Part shown: positions 1 to 7,216 of the stretch, piece after piece
Position numbering within the stretch: position 1 is the stretch's first letter
How the letters are laid out: every line of letters starts with the position of its first letter
NCBI RefSeq assembly: GCF_016107395.1
Contig: NZ_JAAIKO010000006.1
Span: 1 to 64,000, forward strand
Source of the DNA: Streptomyces fildesensis
GTDB taxonomy: Bacteria > Actinomycetota > Actinomycetes > Streptomycetales > Streptomycetaceae
Length of the DNA: 64,000 nucleotides
Direction of reading: 5' to 3'
The notes under the pieces: model-generated
The model's database searches: none
Told to the model about the DNA's origin: nothing
Seen by the model: the letters and a program-made list of their open reading frames with translations, nothing else
Made by a program: the position numbers and the translations under genes

Positions 1-83
1 TGACCACGCTCCGCCCGGAGCAGGCCGCCTACATCGGCGTCCCGGTCGAGGGCCCCTACAAGGCGGACCACTACCGCTACTGA
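1..83 (+). CDS. ahcY: S-adenosylhomocysteinase, C-terminal end (partial)
   Basis: Only the last 26 codons are present; reading from base 3 they give TTLRPEQAAYIGVPVEGPYK followed by ADHYRY and a TGA at 81-83. This is the highly conserved C-terminus of S-adenosylhomocysteine hydrolase, whose final Lys and Tyr residues reach into the NAD site of the neighbouring subunit. The enzyme splits S-adenosylhomocysteine into adenosine and homocysteine, relieving product inhibition of methyltransferases. It lies 36 bases ahead of the acyl-CoA carboxylase gene on the same strand and may be co-transcribed with it. The identity is inferred from the tail alone. Confidence 0.85.
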   Translation, partial: TTLRPEQAAYIGVPVEGPYKADHYRY

Positions 84-119
84 ACCATCGGCGCAGTCCG
101 GCAAACCGACAAGGAAACC

Positions 120-1796
120 ATGAGCATCTTCGAGCTGGAACGACAGATGACCGGTGCTCCACCGGAAATCGTGCCGCCCGCGTCACCGAACCTGGACCCG
201 GACTCCGTCGACCTGCCAGCCGGCACCGCGACCGCTCCGGCGCCCGCGGACATGCTCGGCCGGATCGCCGAACTGGAAGGCCGCAAGGCGGAGGCGGAAG
301 CGGGGCCGAGCGAGCAGGCCACCCGCAACCAGCACGACCGCGGGAAGTTCACCGCCCGCGAGCGGCTGGAACTGCTCTTCGACGAGGGCACGTTCAACGA
401 GGTCGAGCCCTTCCGCAGGCACCGCGCGACAGGGTTCGGCCTGGAAACCCGCAGGCCCTACACCGACGGAGTGGTGACGGGCTGGGGAAAGGTGCACGGC
501 CGTATCGTCTTCGCCTACGCGCATGACTTCCGGATCTTCGGCGGTGCGCTCGGCGAGGCGCACGCCGAGAAGATCCACAAGTTGATGGATCTCGCCGAGT
601 CCTCCGGCGCCCCGCTGGTCAGTCTCAACGACGGCGCGGGCGCCCGGATCCAGGAGGGCGTCACCGCGTTGGCCGGATACGGCGGGATCTTCTCCCGCAA
701 CACCCGGTCCTCCGGAGTGATCCCGCAGATCAGTGTGATGCTCGGCCCGTGCGCGGGCGGCGCCGCGTACTCGCCGGCGCTCACCGATTTCGTGTTCATG
801 GTGCGCGGGACATCACAGATGTTCATCACGGGGCCCGATGTGGTGCACGCGGTCACCGGCGAGGAGGTCACGCAGGAGGTACTCGGCGGCGCCGACACCC
901 ACGCGGCGACCTCGGGTGTCGCGGCGTTCGCCTACGACAACGAGGACGAGTGCCTGGAGGAGGTCAGGTTCCTGCTCTCGTTGTTGCCGGCCAACAACCG
1001 CGAGCTGCCGCCGGTCTGGCCCTGTGACGACCCGGTCGACCGGCCCAACGACGTGTTGGTGGATCTGGTGCCGGCCGATCCGACGCAGTCGTACGACATG
1101 CGGGCCGTCATCGAGGAGATCGTCGACGAGGGCGACCTGTTCGAGGTCCATGAGCGCTGGGCCACCAACGTGGTGTGCGCACTGGCCCGTATCGGCGGCA
1201 ATGTCGTCGGTATCGTCGCCAACCAGCCGGCCTCGATGGCCGGAGCACTGGACATCCAGGCTTCGGAGAAGGCGGCCAGGTTCGTGCAGACCTGCGACGC
1301 GTTCAACATCCCGCTGATCACCTTGGTCGACGTGCCAGGCTTCCTGCCCGGCAGGGACCAGGAGCACAACGGCATCATCCGGCACGGTGCCAAGTTGCTG
1401 TACGCGTACTGCAACGCGACCGTCCCGCGCATACAGGTGATCGTGCGCAAGGCGTACGGGGGCGCGTACATCGTCATGGATTCGCGCTCCATCGGCGCCG
1501 ACCTCTCCTTCGCCTGGCCGAGCAACGAGATCGCGGTGATGGGGGCCGAGGGCGCCGCGAATGTGGTGTTCCGCCGTCAGATCGCGGCGTCGGAGGATCC
1601 GGAGGCCACCCGGCAGCTGCTGGTCGAGGAGTACCGACAGGAGTTGGTGCACCCCTACTACGCGGCGGAGCGCGGGCTGGTCGACGATGTGATCGACCCC
1701 CGCTGGACCCGGCGCACACTGGCCCGCTCCCTGGAGATGCTGCGGTCCAAGCAGCAGGTCCTGCCGGCCCGCAAGCACGGGAACCCCCCGGTATGA
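120..1796 (+). CDS. acyl-CoA carboxylase beta subunit (carboxyltransferase)
   Basis: A 558-residue carboxyltransferase of the PccB/AccD type, which moves CO2 from biotin-carboxyl carrier protein to acetyl- or propionyl-CoA, giving malonyl- or methylmalonyl-CoA. Visible family blocks are LNDGAGARIQEG, the oxyanion stretch GPCAGGAAYSPALTDF, VDVPGFLPG, GIIRHGAKLLYAY and KAYGGAYIVMDS. The first ~55 residues form an Ala/Pro-rich extension, making it longer than the usual ~530 residues. An AAGGAAA ribosome site precedes the ATG. The stop overlaps the start of the epsilon subunit gene (ATGA). No alpha (biotin carboxylase/BCCP) gene is in the window, so it must be supplied elsewhere. Substrate preference cannot be told from sequence alone. 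Confidence 0.93.
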   Translation: MSIFELERQMTGAPPEIVPPASPNLDPDSVDLPAGTATAPAPADMLGRIAELEGRKAEAEAGPSEQATRNQHDRGKFTARERLELLFDEGTFNEVEPFRRHRATGFGLETRRPYTDGVVTGWGKVHGRIVFAYAHDFRIFGGALGEAHAEKIHKLMDLAESSGAPLVSLNDGAGARIQEGVTALAGYGGIFSRNTRSSGVIPQISVMLGPCAGGAAYSPALTDFVFMVRGTSQMFITGPDVVHAVTGEEVTQEVLGGADTHAATSGVAAFAYDNEDECLEEVRFLLSLLPANNRELPPVWPCDDPVDRPNDVLVDLVPADPTQSYDMRAVIEEIVDEGDLFEVHERWATNVVCALARIGGNVVGIVANQPASMAGALDIQASEKAARFVQTCDAFNIPLITLVDVPGFLPGRDQEHNGIIRHGAKLLYAYCNATVPRIQVIVRKAYGGAYIVMDSRSIGADLSFAWPSNEIAVMGAEGAANVVFRRQIAASEDPEATRQLLVEEYRQELVHPYYAAERGLVDDVIDPRWTRRTLARSLEMLRSKQQVLPARKHGNPPV

Positions 1797-1981
1797 GCGA
1801 GCGATGGGCGGTGGAGCGCGGCGACGTCGGCCAGGAGGAGTTGGCGGCCCTGGCGGTGGTCCTGGCGAGTCTTTCGACGCGCGCCCAGGTACCCGGGCCC
1901 GAGACCGAACCCTCCCGCGCCGCATGGCGCCAGGGCTACGGGTACCAGAGCGCGGGCTCCTGGCGGGCGGCCGGACGATGA
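1793..1981 (+). CDS. acyl-CoA carboxylase epsilon subunit
   Basis: A 62-residue protein starting MSERWAVERG, with the pattern typical of the small actinobacterial epsilon subunits: a short N-terminal beta-strand (W-x-V-x-R-G), a helix rich in E/L/A (QEELAALAVVLASL) and a C-terminal W-x-x-x...SW segment (WRQGYGYQSAGSWRAAGR). In Streptomyces the epsilon subunit binds the beta hexamer and stimulates carboxylase activity. Its ATG overlaps the beta-subunit stop (ATGA at 1793-1796), so translation is coupled and a 1:1 complex is likely. It sits in a frame that is also open within the beta gene; the ATG chosen is the coupled one. Confidence 0.85.
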   Translation: MSERWAVERGDVGQEELAALAVVLASLSTRAQVPGPETEPSRAAWRQGYGYQSAGSWRAAGR

Positions 1982-2111
1982 CGCCGGGCCCGCCGGCCGC
2001 GGCGCGGTGGAGGGCGCGCGGGATGCAGCCGCCCTCCATGGCTGTTCGAGCGGGAATGCCGACCCTGGCACTCCCGCGCGTCGGACTTCAGGAGCGGAGA
2101 GGACGGCAAGG

Positions 2112-2486
2112 ATGACGAAGGTGCCCTGGGACAAGGCGTTCGACGAAATACTGAGATCCAGCCTTCCCCTGCTGAAGCAGGACGAGGCGCTGCTGCCGAG
2201 CACGCCGCTGTCCGAGTACGGTCTGGACTCGATGGGGATGATGCAGCTCATCGCCCGGCTGGAGACCTCGCACCGGGTGACGTTTCCGCCCGGCACGATG
2301 CCCTCCTCCGCGTTTGCCAACCCGGGAGTGCTCTGGGGCATGGTGCAGGCCGCACAGCAGGCGACGGAGTGGGGGGAGCCGGACGGCGGGCACCGCGGTC
2401 CCGCACATCGGCGCCGGACCGGGCTCGCCGGTTGGTCGGAGCACGGTTCCCGGGGGACGGTCGCCGGGGCGTCCTGGCAGTACTGA
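2112..2486 (+). CDS. stand-alone acyl/peptidyl carrier protein
   Basis: A 124-residue protein whose first ~80 residues are a carrier domain: the phosphopantetheine motif YGLDSMGMMQLI places the attachment serine at residue 40, followed by a helix II that covers LIARLETSH. The last ~40 residues are a Gly/Arg-rich tail that ordinary carrier proteins lack. The start ATG was chosen because the carrier fold begins about there, with GGAGCGGAGAGG upstream. It lies 130 bases after the epsilon subunit on the same strand, and ends against a convergent operon. A free-standing carrier protein beside a carboxylase suggests a polyketide, fatty acid or peptide natural-product pathway, but its partner enzymes are not in the window. 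Confidence 0.8.
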   Translation: MTKVPWDKAFDEILRSSLPLLKQDEALLPSTPLSEYGLDSMGMMQLIARLETSHRVTFPPGTMPSSAFANPGVLWGMVQAAQQATEWGEPDGGHRGPAHRRRTGLAGWSEHGSRGTVAGASWQY

Positions 2487-2510
2487 GAAGAGGGTCCCGC
2501 ACGCGAATCG

Positions 2511-2542
2511 CGCCCCGCCGGTGACACGGACCCGGCGGGGCG
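2511..2542. terminator. hairpin between convergent genes
   Basis: A perfect 11-bp inverted repeat (CGCCCCGCCGG at 2511-2521 and its complement at 2532-2542) with a 10-base loop lies between the carrier-protein stop and the minus-strand peptidase stop. Its position fits a bidirectional terminator. No T-run follows, as is usual in high-GC actinobacteria. Confidence 0.6.
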
Positions 2543-2559
2543 TACCCATGTGCCGGGTC

Positions 2560-3459
2560 CTACCCGTCGAGTTCGGCGCGAACGCCTTCCAGGACCGCGT
2601 GCAGGGCCCGGGCGCTGACCTCGGGTGCGATCATCGGCACCGACCGCCCGGCGAGCAGGGCCTCGCTGTCGGCGACCATCGACGTGACGTCGCCGCAGCC
2701 GTCCTCGATCCACTGCTCCATGCGCATGCGTACGGCGATCCGCAGTTCGTCGCTGATCCCGGTCCAGTCGAACATCGGCAGTTCTGCGGTGAGGACCGGA
2801 ATGCGCAGTGTCCGCTCGATGTACAGGCCGGCCGCCTCGCTGTCCGTGATGCCGATCTGTGCTGCTGCGAAGTAGGAATAGGTGCGCGGGCCGAGATGGT
2901 GCGTCCACTCCACCTCGTCGAGCGGGGCGTCGGGGAACGCGCCGGCCGGCGCGGAGGCGAGCAGCCGCTCGGCCTCGGGCCACCGGCGATTGCCGTACAT
3001 GTAGGGGATCCGGGAGAACGCGTCGTTGTGGACGAGGATCAGTGCCGCGGGGGCGGCCAGCCGCACCAGCCGGCGGAAGTCGGCGGCATGGTGCTGGGCG
3101 GGTGTGACCGGAACGGCGGTGTGCGCGAACTCCGTCTGCTCCTCCAGCGGCTGCAGATAGCCGGTCCGCAGGAACTCCCGGAAGTCGCAAGGTAACGGGA
3201 AGCACCGGTCGGCGGGCGGCGGATCCACCGGCCAGACCACCGCCACCTGCCCGCACCCGTCGGCCAGCTTCTCCAGCGGCCGGTGCAGGGCGTACCCCAA
3301 CGGTTCGTTGGCGTGCGGCATCAGCGCCAGGGCGATCACGGGATCGCCCGAGCCGAACCACTCGATGGTCATCTGCGGGCGGCCGGGCCAGGCGTACTCG
3401 GCGTCGTCGAGCGGAAGCCGGTAGCGGGGCCGGGAGATCCATTCCATGAAGGCACTCAC
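2560..3459 (-). CDS. M14-type zinc peptidase-like protein of the RiPP operon
   Basis: A 299-residue protein with the signature of M14 zinc carboxypeptidases/deacylases: MPHANEPLG (zinc ligands His49 and Glu52), LILVHNDAF (third ligand His144) and LTAELPMFDW (probable catalytic Glu226). The fold assignment is by motif. M14 enzymes cleave C-terminal residues or amide-linked groups. The GTG start at 3459 overlaps the TGA of the upstream dehydrogenase gene (GTGA), which decides it over the ATG four codons later. It is the last gene of the minus-strand precursor/radical-SAM operon. A role in trimming the modified precursor peptide is plausible but inferred; it could instead act on an unrelated small amide. 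Confidence 0.72.
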   Translation of the reverse strand: MSAFMEWISRPRYRLPLDDAEYAWPGRPQMTIEWFGSGDPVIALALMPHANEPLGYALHRPLEKLADGCGQVAVVWPVDPPPADRCFPLPCDFREFLRTGYLQPLEEQTEFAHTAVPVTPAQHHAADFRRLVRLAAPAALILVHNDAFSRIPYMYGNRRWPEAERLLASAPAGAFPDAPLDEVEWTHHLGPRTYSYFAAAQIGITDSEAAGLYIERTLRIPVLTAELPMFDWTGISDELRIAVRMRMEQWIEDGCGDVTSMVADSEALLAGRSVPMIAPEVSARALHAVLEGVRAELDG

Positions 3460-4196
3460 CAGATGCTGTAGCCGCCGTCCACGACGAGTACGTGGCCGGT
3501 GACGTGGTCGGACATGGCGGAGGCGAGGAAGAGCAGCGGTCCGTTGAGCGCGTCGGCGGGGCCGACTTTGCCGTCCGGCATGAAGCGCTCCTGGAAGCGC
3601 CGGCCCGCCGCGGAGGCGAAGTAGGCGGCGTTCTTGGGGCCTTCGAGGTAGCCGGGGGCGAGCACGTTGATCTGCACGCCGGACGCCGCGTATTCGAGTG
3701 CGGCGCTGCGCGTGAAGCCGATCAGGGCGGCCTTGGCCGCCGCGTAGGCCGGGACGGTGGGGACGGGGTGCAGGGCCAGGACCGAGGAGACGTTGATGAT
3801 CTTTCCCCGGCCACGGGCGGCCATCCGCGGCGCGAAGCGGCGGCACAGCCCCGCGGCCGTCTTGAGGTTGATGTCGAGCATCCGGTCGATCAGTTCGTCG
3901 TCGGTGTCGGCCAGCGGCCGGGCGTCGCCCGCGCCGACGTTGTTGACCAGCACATCGGCATCGCAGCAGTCGGCGGCCGCGTCCTGGACGGCCTGGTCGC
4001 ACAGGTCGCCGCAGAGGTGGTCGGCGAGGATCCCGGCCTTGCGCATCTCGCGCAGCGGTTCCTCGTTGCGGTCGATGCCGACGACCGCGGCGCCCGCGGC
4101 GGAGAAGGCGGCGGCAGCTTCCCGGCCCACCGCTCCCGCGGCGCCGGTGAGCACCACCCGGCGGCCGGCCAGCAACCAGAGATCCGGCCCGGTCAT
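3456..4196 (-). CDS. short-chain dehydrogenase/reductase of the RiPP operon
   Basis: A 246-residue classical SDR. The cofactor motif TGAAGAVG lies at residues 17-24, VLVNNVGAG follows, and the catalytic set is Ser in INVSS with YAAAK. The acidic residue after strand 2 (GIDRNEE) suggests NAD(H) preference. The ATG at 4196 overlaps the TGA of the transporter gene (ATGA), fixing the start; the frame is open further upstream but that is shadow. It lies between the transporter and the M14-type peptidase, so it probably oxidises or reduces an alcohol or ketone in the operon product. Its substrate cannot be read from sequence. Confidence 0.85.
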   Translation of the reverse strand: MTGPDLWLLAGRRVVLTGAAGAVGREAAAAFSAAGAAVVGIDRNEEPLREMRKAGILADHLCGDLCDQAVQDAAADCCDADVLVNNVGAGDARPLADTDDELIDRMLDINLKTAAGLCRRFAPRMAARGRGKIINVSSVLALHPVPTVPAYAAAKAALIGFTRSAALEYAASGVQINVLAPGYLEGPKNAAYFASAAGRRFQERFMPDGKVGPADALNGPLLFLASAMSDHVTGHVLVVDGGYSIW

Positions 4197-5389
4197 ACGG
4201 CGCCCTCCTTCTCCCCGGCCGGTGCGGGGGCCCGTCGGCTCCGTGCGGCTCCGGACCGGATCACCAGCGTCGCCCCGGCGCAGGAGAAGAGCAGCGCGCA
4301 GACCAGCGCCAGCCCGTCCGGTTGCAGCCGGGCGACGAGAATGCCGAGGAACGGGGCCAGGACGGCGAATCCCAGGCTCGACGCCGTGGTGACCACGCTC
4401 ATCGCGGTGGCGTCGCCGCGGTCCGCGAGATCCCGCAGCACCAGGGCCCGGTACGAAGGCAGCAGCCGCCCCTGGGCGCACTGCACGACGAGGATCCCGG
4501 CCAGGACGAGGGTGACGGATGTCGAGGCCAGGGCGGCGGACGCGGCGACGGCGGCCAGTACCACCGTGCCGGTGCCGAGCCCGCCGGGTGCCAGGTGCAG
4601 CAGCAGAGCGGCCCCCAGTGCCACGGCGGCGGCGACCAGGCCGACCAGCCGCTCGTCGATCCCGGCGGCCACCACGTACACGGGCATCAGATACAGCAGG
4701 ATCGAGAAGGCCGTCCCGGTCAGCACCATCGCCGTCAGGTCCCAGCGCAGCCCGGCCGCCTCGCGCACGGCGCGCACGACGCCGGTCAACTGGGCCGCCA
4801 GACCGGGACGTTCGCCGTCCGGGGCGGCGCCGCGTACGTCGGGGACCGTCAGGACCAGGCCGACGGTCAGGCAGAGCACGATGCCGCTCGCCACGAAGGT
4901 GGCCCGCAGGGAGATCAGCGAGAACGCGCTGGCGGCGGCGAAGACCACCGCGTTCCAGCCCAGCGCCCCGGCCTGGAACAGCCGCTCCCCGGACTCGAAT
5001 TCCGCGTCGCGTCCGGCCCGCCGCAGCAGGGCGCCGGCCAGGCCCGCGTCACTGCCCTGGGTGAGCGCGGTGGCCGCCGCGAACAGCGGCTGCACCAGCC
5101 AGAAGACCAGCGCGTGCGGCCAGCAGCCCAGCAGCAGCGCGGCGGCGCCCTCCATGCCGGCCCCGATGGCCAGCGCCTGGCGCGGACCGATCCGGTCGGC
5201 GAGCAGCCCGGCCGGCAGGTCCACCAGCACGATCAGCAGCGCGAAGACGGCCTCGATGACGAGGAGAGTGCCCAGCGACACCCCGACCTGGCGGGCGTAC
5301 AGCACGATGTAGGGGAGGAAGAAGTAGCTGCGCAGCAACAGCCGCGCGCCCAGCAGGCGTCCGTACGCGGCGGGCCAGGGGCGGTTCAC
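4193..5389 (-). CDS. MFS transporter of the RiPP operon
   Basis: A 398-residue membrane protein with about 12 hydrophobic segments and the MFS loop motif GLLADRIGPRQAL after the second segment. It has no long soluble domain. The GTG at 5389 overlaps the TGA of the radical SAM gene, so it is translationally coupled. Given its place between a peptide-modifying enzyme and downstream tailoring enzymes, export of the finished compound and self-protection are the likely roles. The small size of MFS substrates fits a product of one to a few residues better than a long peptide; this is inference. Confidence 0.85.
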   Translation of the reverse strand: MNRPWPAAYGRLLGARLLLRSYFFLPYIVLYARQVGVSLGTLLVIEAVFALLIVLVDLPAGLLADRIGPRQALAIGAGMEGAAALLLGCWPHALVFWLVQPLFAAATALTQGSDAGLAGALLRRAGRDAEFESGERLFQAGALGWNAVVFAAASAFSLISLRATFVASGIVLCLTVGLVLTVPDVRGAAPDGERPGLAAQLTGVVRAVREAAGLRWDLTAMVLTGTAFSILLYLMPVYVVAAGIDERLVGLVAAAVALGAALLLHLAPGGLGTGTVVLAAVAASAALASTSVTLVLAGILVVQCAQGRLLPSYRALVLRDLADRGDATAMSVVTTASSLGFAVLAPFLGILVARLQPDGLALVCALLFSCAGATLVIRSGAARSRRAPAPAGEKEGAV

Positions 5390-6873
5390 CGGCGCGCTCC
5401 GGACGGGCTCAGCGCCTCCCAGCTGCCGGGCTCCTTCACATCGAGCCAGATCAGCTCCCGGTAGACGCCCTTGTAGTACGAGCAGTGCTCCGACTCACGG
5501 TCGAGCCGCTTGAAGTGCGTGTAGCTCTTGTGCACGCAGCCGCCGTGGCACATCTGCTTCCAGGTGCACTTCGCGCACTCGTCGATCTCCTCGACATGCC
5601 GATCGCGGAGCTGCCGCACCACGGGGCTGGTGTCGAGGACGTCGCGGATCGTCTCGCTGCGCAGGTTCCCGATGACGAACTCCGGCTTGCCGACCATCTC
5701 CTCGCACGGGTAGAGGTCGCCGTTGGTGTCGACGGTGATCATGTTGACCCCGGCGCCGCACGGGTTGCGCATGCACATGTACTCGCGCTTGAAGGAGCGC
5801 AGCGAACCCAGCTCGCCCGCGGTGAGGTTGGCCAGCGGGACGGTGGGGGCGCCGGACCGCCCGAGGCGGGCCACATGCCGGACGACGCCGAGGTACGCGG
5901 CCAGGTACCGGTCGCCGGTGAGCCACTGTTCGAGGCCGGCTTTCCCGGTGGTGAACACCGGCAGGAACCGTACGCTGGCGACGTCCAGCGCGGCCATCGA
6001 GTCGTACATCTCGACGATGCGGTCCGCGGTGCCGGCGTGCACGACACACACCGCGTGCACCGCGATCCCCAGCTCCTGGAGCCTGCGGATCCCGCGCACC
6101 ACACCCCGGTACGAGCCCTTGCCCGCGTGGTCCACCCGGAACTCGTCGTGCGTCCCGGGAGTGCCGTCCAGCGAGACCCGGACCGAGAAGTCGTTGTCGG
6201 CCAGGAACCGGCACACCTGCGGGGACAGGTTGTAGGCATTGGTCTGGATGGAGAACCGGACCTTCTTCCCCGCGCGGGCGTAGACCCGCTGGGCGTGCGC
6301 GGTGACCTCGCGGATGGCCGGCATGGCCATGGTGGGTTCGCCGCCGTGGAACTCGAAACTGGTGAACCGGGTGGGCATCTCGACGAGTTCGTCGACGGCC
6401 TTGCACATCACCTCGGCGGAGAGCTGCTCCCGGGGGATGCCCTCCTCGATGGTGTAGCAGTAGGTGCACGCCAGATTGCACCAGTTGTGCACATGGAAGA
6501 TGCCCAGCACCGGATAGCTGTTGTGAGCGGCCTTCGGGGAGATCAGTTCCAGGCCAGGGGCTGGGCGGGTGGCGGAGGTGCCGCGCACCCGCTGGTCCAG
6601 CTCCAGCAGGCCCCGGTCGAAGAGCTCGCGGACGGTGTCGTGGGTGACGCGGGCGATCGGGTCACCCAGCGCATACAGGTCGCTGAGGGAGGCGGGGCCG
6701 TTCGCGTCGAGATGTGCGAGCAGGGCCAGTGCGCCGGCGTCCTCGGTGACCGTCCAGCCACCGGTGCCGGGCGCGACCACCAGTGTCTTCCCCGTGGCTA
6801 CGCCGTCGCCGGCTTCGAGCTGGAGATGGTCGGAGACCCCGATCCGGGTGTCCGGCGCCAGGTCGATCGGCAT
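5386..6873 (-). CDS. radical SAM/SPASM peptide-modifying enzyme with PqqD-like N-terminus
   Basis: A 495-residue enzyme. Residues 1-95 look like a winged-helix, PqqD-like precursor-recognition domain (two strands, then helices ending DTVRELFDRGLLELD). Residues 124-140 carry the radical SAM cluster motif, Cys132, Cys136 and Cys139 in CNLACTYCY, followed by GGEP at 177-180 for SAM binding. The C-terminal SPASM region has Cys367, 372, 390, 433, 436, 442, 446 and 464, enough for two auxiliary Fe4S4 clusters. Such enzymes crosslink, epimerise or otherwise modify ribosomal peptides (families such as PqqE, MftC and AlbA). It lies 142 bases after a small peptide gene and is coupled to the transporter. 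GGGAAGG precedes the ATG. An anaerobic sulfatase-maturase-like role is less likely since no sulfatase is near. Confidence 0.9.
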   Translation of the reverse strand: MPIDLAPDTRIGVSDHLQLEAGDGVATGKTLVVAPGTGGWTVTEDAGALALLAHLDANGPASLSDLYALGDPIARVTHDTVRELFDRGLLELDQRVRGTSATRPAPGLELISPKAAHNSYPVLGIFHVHNWCNLACTYCYTIEEGIPREQLSAEVMCKAVDELVEMPTRFTSFEFHGGEPTMAMPAIREVTAHAQRVYARAGKKVRFSIQTNAYNLSPQVCRFLADNDFSVRVSLDGTPGTHDEFRVDHAGKGSYRGVVRGIRRLQELGIAVHAVCVVHAGTADRIVEMYDSMAALDVASVRFLPVFTTGKAGLEQWLTGDRYLAAYLGVVRHVARLGRSGAPTVPLANLTAGELGSLRSFKREYMCMRNPCGAGVNMITVDTNGDLYPCEEMVGKPEFVIGNLRSETIRDVLDTSPVVRQLRDRHVEEIDECAKCTWKQMCHGGCVHKSYTHFKRLDRESEHCSYYKGVYRELIWLDVKEPGSWEALSPSGARR

Positions 6874-6966
6874 GTGGCGGCCTTCCCTTCCCTACCGTCC
6901 GGCTTCCGCTCGCTCTGCGTGGTGCCGCGCTGCCACCTCCGGCCGGTGCCGGAAGGGGTGTGGCGC

Positions 6967-6999
6967 GGGCGTGCCCGCCCATGGCGTACGGGCACGCCC
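6967..6999 (-). terminator. hairpin between precursor and radical SAM genes
   Basis: A perfect 11-bp inverted repeat, GGGCGTGCCCG at 6967-6977 and CGGGCACGCCC at 6989-6999, with an 11-base loop, begins 16 bases after the precursor stop on the minus strand. A weaker 6-bp hairpin follows at 6938-6953. Partial terminators at this place are common in RiPP operons and raise precursor output over enzyme output; no T-run follows. It could also stabilise the 3' end of a short precursor mRNA. Confidence 0.6.
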
Positions 7000-7015
7000 C
7001 TCGTTGTGCCGCTGC

Positions 7016-7117
7016 TCAGGTGGCCACCCAGGAGGGCTCCACCGACTCCTCGTTCTGCTCCGACTCCTCCAGCTCTTCCGGCTTGCTGGAGGGGGACGAC
7101 ATCTTCTTCTCCGACAT
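7016..7117 (-). CDS. candidate RiPP precursor peptide (33 residues)
   Basis: A short gene encoding a 33-residue, strongly acidic peptide. It begins MSEKKMSSPSSKPEELEESE and ends SVEPSWVAT; between them lie QNEE. Eleven Glu and eight Ser make up more than half of it. The ribosome site AGGAGGTGA is close to a perfect match and sits 7 bases from the ATG, far better than those of the neighbouring genes. The layout (acidic helix-prone leader, single Trp near the C-terminus, radical SAM gene directly downstream) is that of a RiPP precursor, in the manner of mycofactocin's MftA, but it lacks the C-terminal Val-Tyr of MftA, the Glu/Tyr pair of PqqA and the FxSxx end of FxsA. The core is inferred to be the last five residues. 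Confidence 0.75.
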   Translation of the reverse strand: MSEKKMSSPSSKPEELEESEQNEESVEPSWVAT

Positions 7118-7216
7118 GAGATTCACCTCCTCCTCGATCCGTGGGACGGGTAGGTGAAGGGAAGGTGGCGAACGGCTCTCGAGCCGGGGTCGGGAGGTGC
7201 TGGACGTGCAGGTGGG

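Noticed and set aside
813..2039. 408-codon open frame on the minus strand opposite the acyl-CoA carboxylase genes
   Set aside because: Its residues are Arg/Gly/Pro/Ala-rich without family motifs and it is antisense to two well-supported genes; high GC content makes such long shadow frames common here.
5386..6873. Radical SAM gene as an anaerobic sulfatase maturase
   Set aside because: No sulfatase gene lies nearby, while a short peptide gene with a strong ribosome site does, and the N-terminal domain looks like a peptide-recognition fold.
7016..7117. Precursor as a mycofactocin MftA
   Set aside because: It lacks the C-terminal Val-Tyr, and no mftB, mftD, mftE or mftF genes are nearby; the enzyme carries its own fused recognition domain.
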